64,000 nt of DNA from Algivirga pacifica (GTDB taxonomy: Bacteria > Bacteroidota > Bacteroidia > Cytophagales > Flammeovirgaceae). Location: NCBI RefSeq assembly GCF_039543525.1, contig NZ_BAABJX010000029.1, positions 1 through 64,000 on the forward strand. Direction: 5' to 3'. A program made the translations under genes and the position numbers. The notes under the pieces are model-generated. The model had not been told where the DNA came from and searched no databases. It was given only the letters and a program-made list of their open reading frames with translations. Positions 61,022 to 64,000 of this stretch are shown here, piece by piece (within the stretch, counting starts at the first letter, position 1; every line of letters starts with the position of its first letter).

Positions 61022-61846
61022 TTATTCTGCAGTAATTCTAAAAGTCACTACACCAGAAGTCATATCCTGATTCATCCTAGCAGTGGTACTTCTTAACTGT
61101 ATACCAATTAATTCTCTTTCGTAAAACTTAGCTACCTTGTAACTTATACCTAATCGATTGATCACGGTAGCATCTCGAATGATACCATCTTCATCCACAT
61201 GGATCTGAATTTCAATCGTTCCTGTTTCACTGGTATCATCCTTAATATTGGGATCATCAATCCAGGTCCATCCTTCAATATCAAGCGTACCATTTCCATT
61301 TTTATCGACAGGTCCTTTCCCTACACCACTTCCTGCATTACTGCCTTCTTCTCCTTTTGGAGGGGCAGCTTCTCCGTCACTGTCTCCCAATAGATCATCA
61401 AAGGTAAAGACGTCCTCTTCTTCTGGTTCTGAAGGTGTCACTGGTTCTTCGACTACTTCTGTGGGCTCTGAAGCATTCTCCTTTTTCGTATTTTCCTCAA
61501 CCACATGAATACTCTCATTGGTATTAGGCTTTACCACCTCTGTTTTCTTCTGAGGCTCTGTCTTTGGTTTAGGTTGTGGCTTTTTAATGATTTCCTTAGG
61601 TGTTTCTTTTGGCTTAGTTTTCGGCTGTTTAATCGCTTTCTTAGGGCGATTTGTTGTCCCGTCTTTCTTCCCTACTTTTATTCCTACCTCAAAAGCCTGG
61701 GCATCTCCTCCCCCAGCTTTACTTCCAGCCAAAGGAGCAATCGTTAGAAATACCGCTAACAGCAACATCCCTGAGGAAATAAAAAAAGTCAGTACCGAGC
61801 TAATCCACCTAGCACGTCGTTCTCTATCCTTAATATCCTTATTCAT
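61022..61846 (-). CDS. TonB-like energy-transducer protein
   Basis: 274 residues. Cytoplasmic N-terminus, one membrane helix (about 16-36: VLTFFISSGMLLLAVFLTI), a Pro/Lys-rich periplasmic spacer (KKAIKQPKTKPKETPKEIIK and more), an acidic Gly/Asp linker, and a C-terminal domain with TGTIEIQIHVDEDGIIRDAT and ELIGIQLRSTTARMNQDM, which is TonB/TolA-like though short. It would couple proton flow through the adjacent ExbB/ExbD to outer-membrane transport. Typical of TonB-ExbBD operons in Bacteroidota. Confidence 0.78.
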   Translation of the reverse strand: MNKDIKDRERRARWISSVLTFFISSGMLLLAVFLTIAPLAGSKAGGGDAQAFEVGIKVGKKDGTTNRPKKAIKQPKTKPKETPKEIIKKPQPKPKTEPQKKTEVVKPNTNESIHVVEENTKKENASEPTEVVEEPVTPSEPEEEDVFTFDDLLGDSDGEAAPPKGEEGSNAGSGVGKGPVDKNGNGTLDIEGWTWIDDPNIKDDTSETGTIEIQIHVDEDGIIRDATVINRLGISYKVAKFYERELIGIQLRSTTARMNQDMTSGVVTFRITAE

Positions 61847-61922
61847 AATGATAGAAGCATTTATAATTTATAAAGAACTTCTCTTCGACTAAAAGCCTAA
61901 GATGAAAGTCCTGTCATCAGCT

Positions 61923-62336
61923 TTACTCTTCGTCCTTGGTATTGGCCGCCACACTCACCTCCATATTAAGGCTGGCTGCCAGTGTTGCTACCTCTACTAC
62001 TTTTCTTGCATCCGTTTCCTTATCGGCATTGATAATTACGGCTCCTGCCTGTCCGGCATCCGGCAAACGGGCAATATACTTCAGGTCACCCAAAAGGGTT
62101 TGTTTATTTACCTTTTGTCCATCAATATAGTACAACCCGTCTTTCGTCATCGTAATATGCACCTTAGGGACGGACTTCAATGGCTTCACCATCGTATCAG
62201 GTAAGTTCACAGCCTCTCCTGCCGGAGGCGTAGAGTTAGAGGTCAACATAAAAAAGACCAATAACAAAAAAATCATATCTGTCATGGATGACATATTAAA
62301 TGTCGGATCCACTTTATTGTCTGGCTTAAATCCCAT
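61923..62336 (-). CDS. ExbD/TolR-family biopolymer transport protein, second copy
   Basis: 137 residues. One membrane helix (about 19-36) with the proton-relay Asp in PTFNMSSMTDMIFLLLVFFM (the D of MTDM); periplasmic domain follows. Its first ~35 residues are nearly identical to the ExbD at 62498, while the periplasmic domains differ. Works with ExbB in a proton-driven motor. 86 nt after the other ExbD, across a heptad repeat. Confidence 0.93.
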   Translation of the reverse strand: MGFKPDNKVDPTFNMSSMTDMIFLLLVFFMLTSNSTPPAGEAVNLPDTMVKPLKSVPKVHITMTKDGLYYIDGQKVNKQTLLGDLKYIARLPDAGQAGAVIINADKETDARKVVEVATLAASLNMEVSVAANTKDEE

Positions 62337-62340
62337 TATA

Positions 62341-62495
62341 TATTAAAAGTAAAAGGTAAGAAGTAAGAGGTAAAAGGTATGGGGTATGGGGTAAGAGGTA
62401 CAGATGAAGGATGATAGGTCATAAGTTTAGTAACTCACTTAATCTACTCTTTACCTTATACCTATTACCTCTTACCTATTACCTATTACCTTTTT
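62341..62495. repeat. Heptad inverted repeat (GGTAAAA / TTACCTA) between the exbD genes
   Basis: Left arm of AAAAGGTAAGAAGTAAGAGG words and GGGGTATGGGGTAAGAGG; right arm of about seven TTACCTA-type words. Inside an operon, so it must be transcribed through. Confidence 0.8.
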
Positions 62496-62497
62496 TC

Positions 62498-62902
62498 TCA
62501 TTGTGCCAATAGCGATACCGGAACCCCTATTTGGTTGGCTATACTAATAACGTCCACCATATACTGTGTTGTTACTCCATTGGCTACATCAATCACTAGT
62601 AAAGGGTTTTCCTTGTCCTTGAACCGACTATAGATTTTTGACTCTAGTGCCTGTTCTGAAAAAGTATCATTTCCCATCCTAAACCTTCCTCCTTTTAATA
62701 CTTTAATCGTTACCTCATAGGGTTTCTTTGAAGAAGGGGAAGGTGTTGATTTTGCCTTACCGGGAGTATTTACCTTTAATCCTGCAGGAGTGATCACATC
62801 TCCTGATGTCAACATAAAGAAGACCAACAAGAGAAAAATCATGTCAGTCATAGAAGACATATTAAAGGTAGGGTCAATCTTATTATCTGGTTTTAGTCCC
62901 AT
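62498..62902 (-). CDS. ExbD/TolR-family biopolymer transport protein, first copy
   Basis: 134 residues. Same N-terminal sequence as the other copy (GLKPDNKIDPTFNMSSMTDM, Asp in the helix about D20), then a diverged periplasmic domain (KGGRFRMGNDTFSEQALESK). Two ExbD paralogues beside one ExbB are common in Bacteroidota TonB operons. 72 nt after exbB. Confidence 0.93.
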   Translation of the reverse strand: MGLKPDNKIDPTFNMSSMTDMIFLLLVFFMLTSGDVITPAGLKVNTPGKAKSTPSPSSKKPYEVTIKVLKGGRFRMGNDTFSEQALESKIYSRFKDKENPLLVIDVANGVTTQYMVDVISIANQIGVPVSLLAQ

Positions 62903-62974
62903 ACTATGTATCTACTTATTACTGAATAATAAAAAGCACCTGGGCATGCTATTTTTGCTCCCAGAGGATTACCC

Positions 62975-63646
62975 TTAGTTTTGCAAGGTTGGCGCCTGTA
63001 ACATGTCTACAAACTCAATAGAGGCTACTTCCATATTGTGTACCACCTCTTCGATTTGTCTCACAATATAGTTATAAGATATATAAGCAATAATACCCAC
63101 AAACAGTCCTCCTGCTGTAGTCACCATCGCCTCATAAATACCTCCTGCCAAATCAGATGTATCTACATTTCCTTTATCCATAGACATAAAGGCGTTGATC
63201 ATACCGATAACTGTTCCAAAGAAACCAATCATAGGTGCTGCACCAGAGATCATTCCTAAAATACTAACATTCTTCTCCAAATAATACAGCTCAATTTTAC
63301 CCACATTCTCAATCGCTACTTCAATATTTTTCAGGGGAGAAGTGATTCTATCTAGTCCAGCCTTAAGCATTTTAGCCATAGGTGTTGGATCTTTGCGACA
63401 ATAAGACTTTGCCGTTTCCAGGTCACCACTCTTCACCGCATTCAATACATTATCCAATAAGGCTCTTGGTTCTTTCTTGGCTTTGGAAATCACCACCACC
63501 CTATTAAAAAAGATATAGATATTCACTACAAACAAAACAGCCAGGACGATCATAGTGACGCCTCCCTTAGCCAAGATACCCAAAAGCGATTCTTCTCCAC
63601 CTGGGATATCCATTCCAAACAAATCTAAAAAAGCTAAAATCATCAT
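62975..63646 (-). CDS. exbB: ExbB/TolQ/MotA-family proton channel protein
   Basis: 223 residues, three membrane helices (about 25-48, 130-155, 170-195). Conserved LGMISGAAPMIGFFGTVIGM and AMVTTAGGLFVGIIAYISYN line the proton path (Thr in the third helix). First gene of the TonB/ExbD/ExbD/ExbB operon read on the minus strand. Start near MMILAFLDLFGMDIP; a second Met follows immediately. An upstream TonB-system repeat (element L) fills the leader. Confidence 0.93.
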   Translation of the reverse strand: MMILAFLDLFGMDIPGGEESLLGILAKGGVTMIVLAVLFVVNIYIFFNRVVVISKAKKEPRALLDNVLNAVKSGDLETAKSYCRKDPTPMAKMLKAGLDRITSPLKNIEVAIENVGKIELYYLEKNVSILGMISGAAPMIGFFGTVIGMINAFMSMDKGNVDTSDLAGGIYEAMVTTAGGLFVGIIAYISYNYIVRQIEEVVHNMEVASIEFVDMLQAPTLQN

Positions 63647-63692
63647 TTTTTATTCAGTTTTTTATACTCAATTACTTTATCTCTAGAAGCTT

Positions 63693-63832
63693 TGTTCACA
63701 ATGTTTAATTAAGCTTCGCTCGTTCATCATGTTTAGTTGAAACACTTCAAATCCATTTCATAGATTTTAAAATAAAACAACAGAACACCATGAACGCAGT
63801 TGCTGAGCGACTGCAATTAAACATTATGAACA
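63693..63832. repeat. Mosaic element L
   Basis: TTGTTCACAATGTTTAATTA with AAGC-TTC-GCTC, TTCATCATGTTTAGTTG; right side CACCATGAACGCAGTTGCTG, then GCGACTGCAATTAAACATTA. The right-hand GAGC module is altered to a GCAGT..ACTGC hairpin. Member of the F/J/K group. Confidence 0.8.
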
Positions 63833-63897
63833 TCAAAGAACTCCACGACTACTGTCTAGTACTTCTTTTCGTTCGGGAGCCCACAAGGGGCTCCCCT

Positions 63898-64000
63898 TTA
63901 GTACTGCCACACCCAAGCACCCTTGAAGGACAACTGCTTATTTCTGGAGCTGGCTGCATTACGGTCAGAGAAATCTCCTGCAGATACTCTGTACTTTCCT
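63898..64000 (-). CDS. C-terminal end of a SPOR-domain protein (partial)
   Basis: 33 residues are visible before a TAA at 63900-63898: GKYRVSAGDFSDRNAASSRN and KQLSFKGAWVWQY. The YRVSAGDFSDRNAA..K.L...G...W pattern fits the second half of a SPOR peptidoglycan-binding domain. The gene continues past the window edge. An 8-bp hairpin (GGGAGCCC, loop ACAAG, GGGCTCCC at 63875-63895) lies directly after the stop. Confidence 0.6.
   Translation of the reverse strand, partial: GKYRVSAGDFSDRNAASSRNKQLSFKGAWVWQY

Overview
The window looks like chromosome of a marine, probably gliding-lineage Bacteroidota (Cytophagales-like). The evidence is a secreted SprB-repeat protein with a type IX secretion (T9SS) C-terminal signal, a Na+-translocating NADH:quinone reductase (Nqr) operon, a TonB receptor with a carboxypeptidase-like N-terminal domain, SPOR-domain proteins, promoters of the Bacteroidota TTTG / TAnnTTTG type, and no Shine-Dalgarno signals. 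I saw no rRNA, prophage, transposase or CRISPR.

Layout. 0.3-11.7 kb (+): class I fumarase, a SPOR protein, two identical tRNA-Arg genes, a PAP2 phosphatase, guaA, a TPR/periplasmic-binding-protein-like protein, trmH, fmt, tsaE and alanine dehydrogenase. 11.8-17.4 kb (-): the T9SS cargo protein, dnaJ, grpE and an M20 amidohydrolase. 17.6-23.3 kb (+): a compact six-gene operon (PqqD/RRE-like protein, HPr-kinase-like protein, two family 2 glycosyltransferases, an ABC exporter, an uncharacterised nucleotidyltransferase). This is the most unusual region and a candidate peptide-modification and export system. 23.5-29.4 kb (-): a Tat-type Gfo/Idh/MocA oxidoreductase and nqrABCDE without nqrF. 29.8-35.7 kb: an unknown small protein and a surface-sugar region (two polytopic GT-C-like proteins, a FemAB-like transferase, and fdtA/fdtB for a dTDP-3-amino-3,6-dideoxyhexose).

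36-47.8 kb: a DUF3817 protein, seven tRNA genes (3 Gly, 4 Tyr) in a duplicated array, truA, a DUF3137 protein, rbfA, a polytopic membrane protein, an M23 peptidase, a 2'-5' RNA ligase-like protein, glutathione peroxidase, a LiaF-like protein and an M20 peptidase. 47.9-51.5 kb (-): a small lipoprotein and a TonB receptor with two operator-like palindromes upstream, possibly zinc regulated. 52-55.8 kb: an acyltransferase, an H-NOX/hybrid histidine kinase pair in which the H-NOX lacks the usual YxSxR motif, and an unknown membrane protein. 56.7-64 kb (-): an AddB-like nuclease, folC, a TonB/ExbD/ExbD/ExbB energy-transduction operon and the C-terminus of another SPOR protein.

A second theme is the intergenic DNA. 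Nearly every gap holds one of two repeat types: (i) mosaic elements built from 11-14 nt mini-hairpins whose stems change by compensating substitutions, two of them full-length copies (242 and 244 bp) with matching terminal inverted repeats; (ii) inverted arrays of 7-nt words (such as TTACCTA, TTATCAG, GATAACC, AGTGAGC, GAATGAA). They abut start and stop codons and in places supply them. Coordinates were read by eye. Functional calls rest on motif recognition, since no database search was possible.
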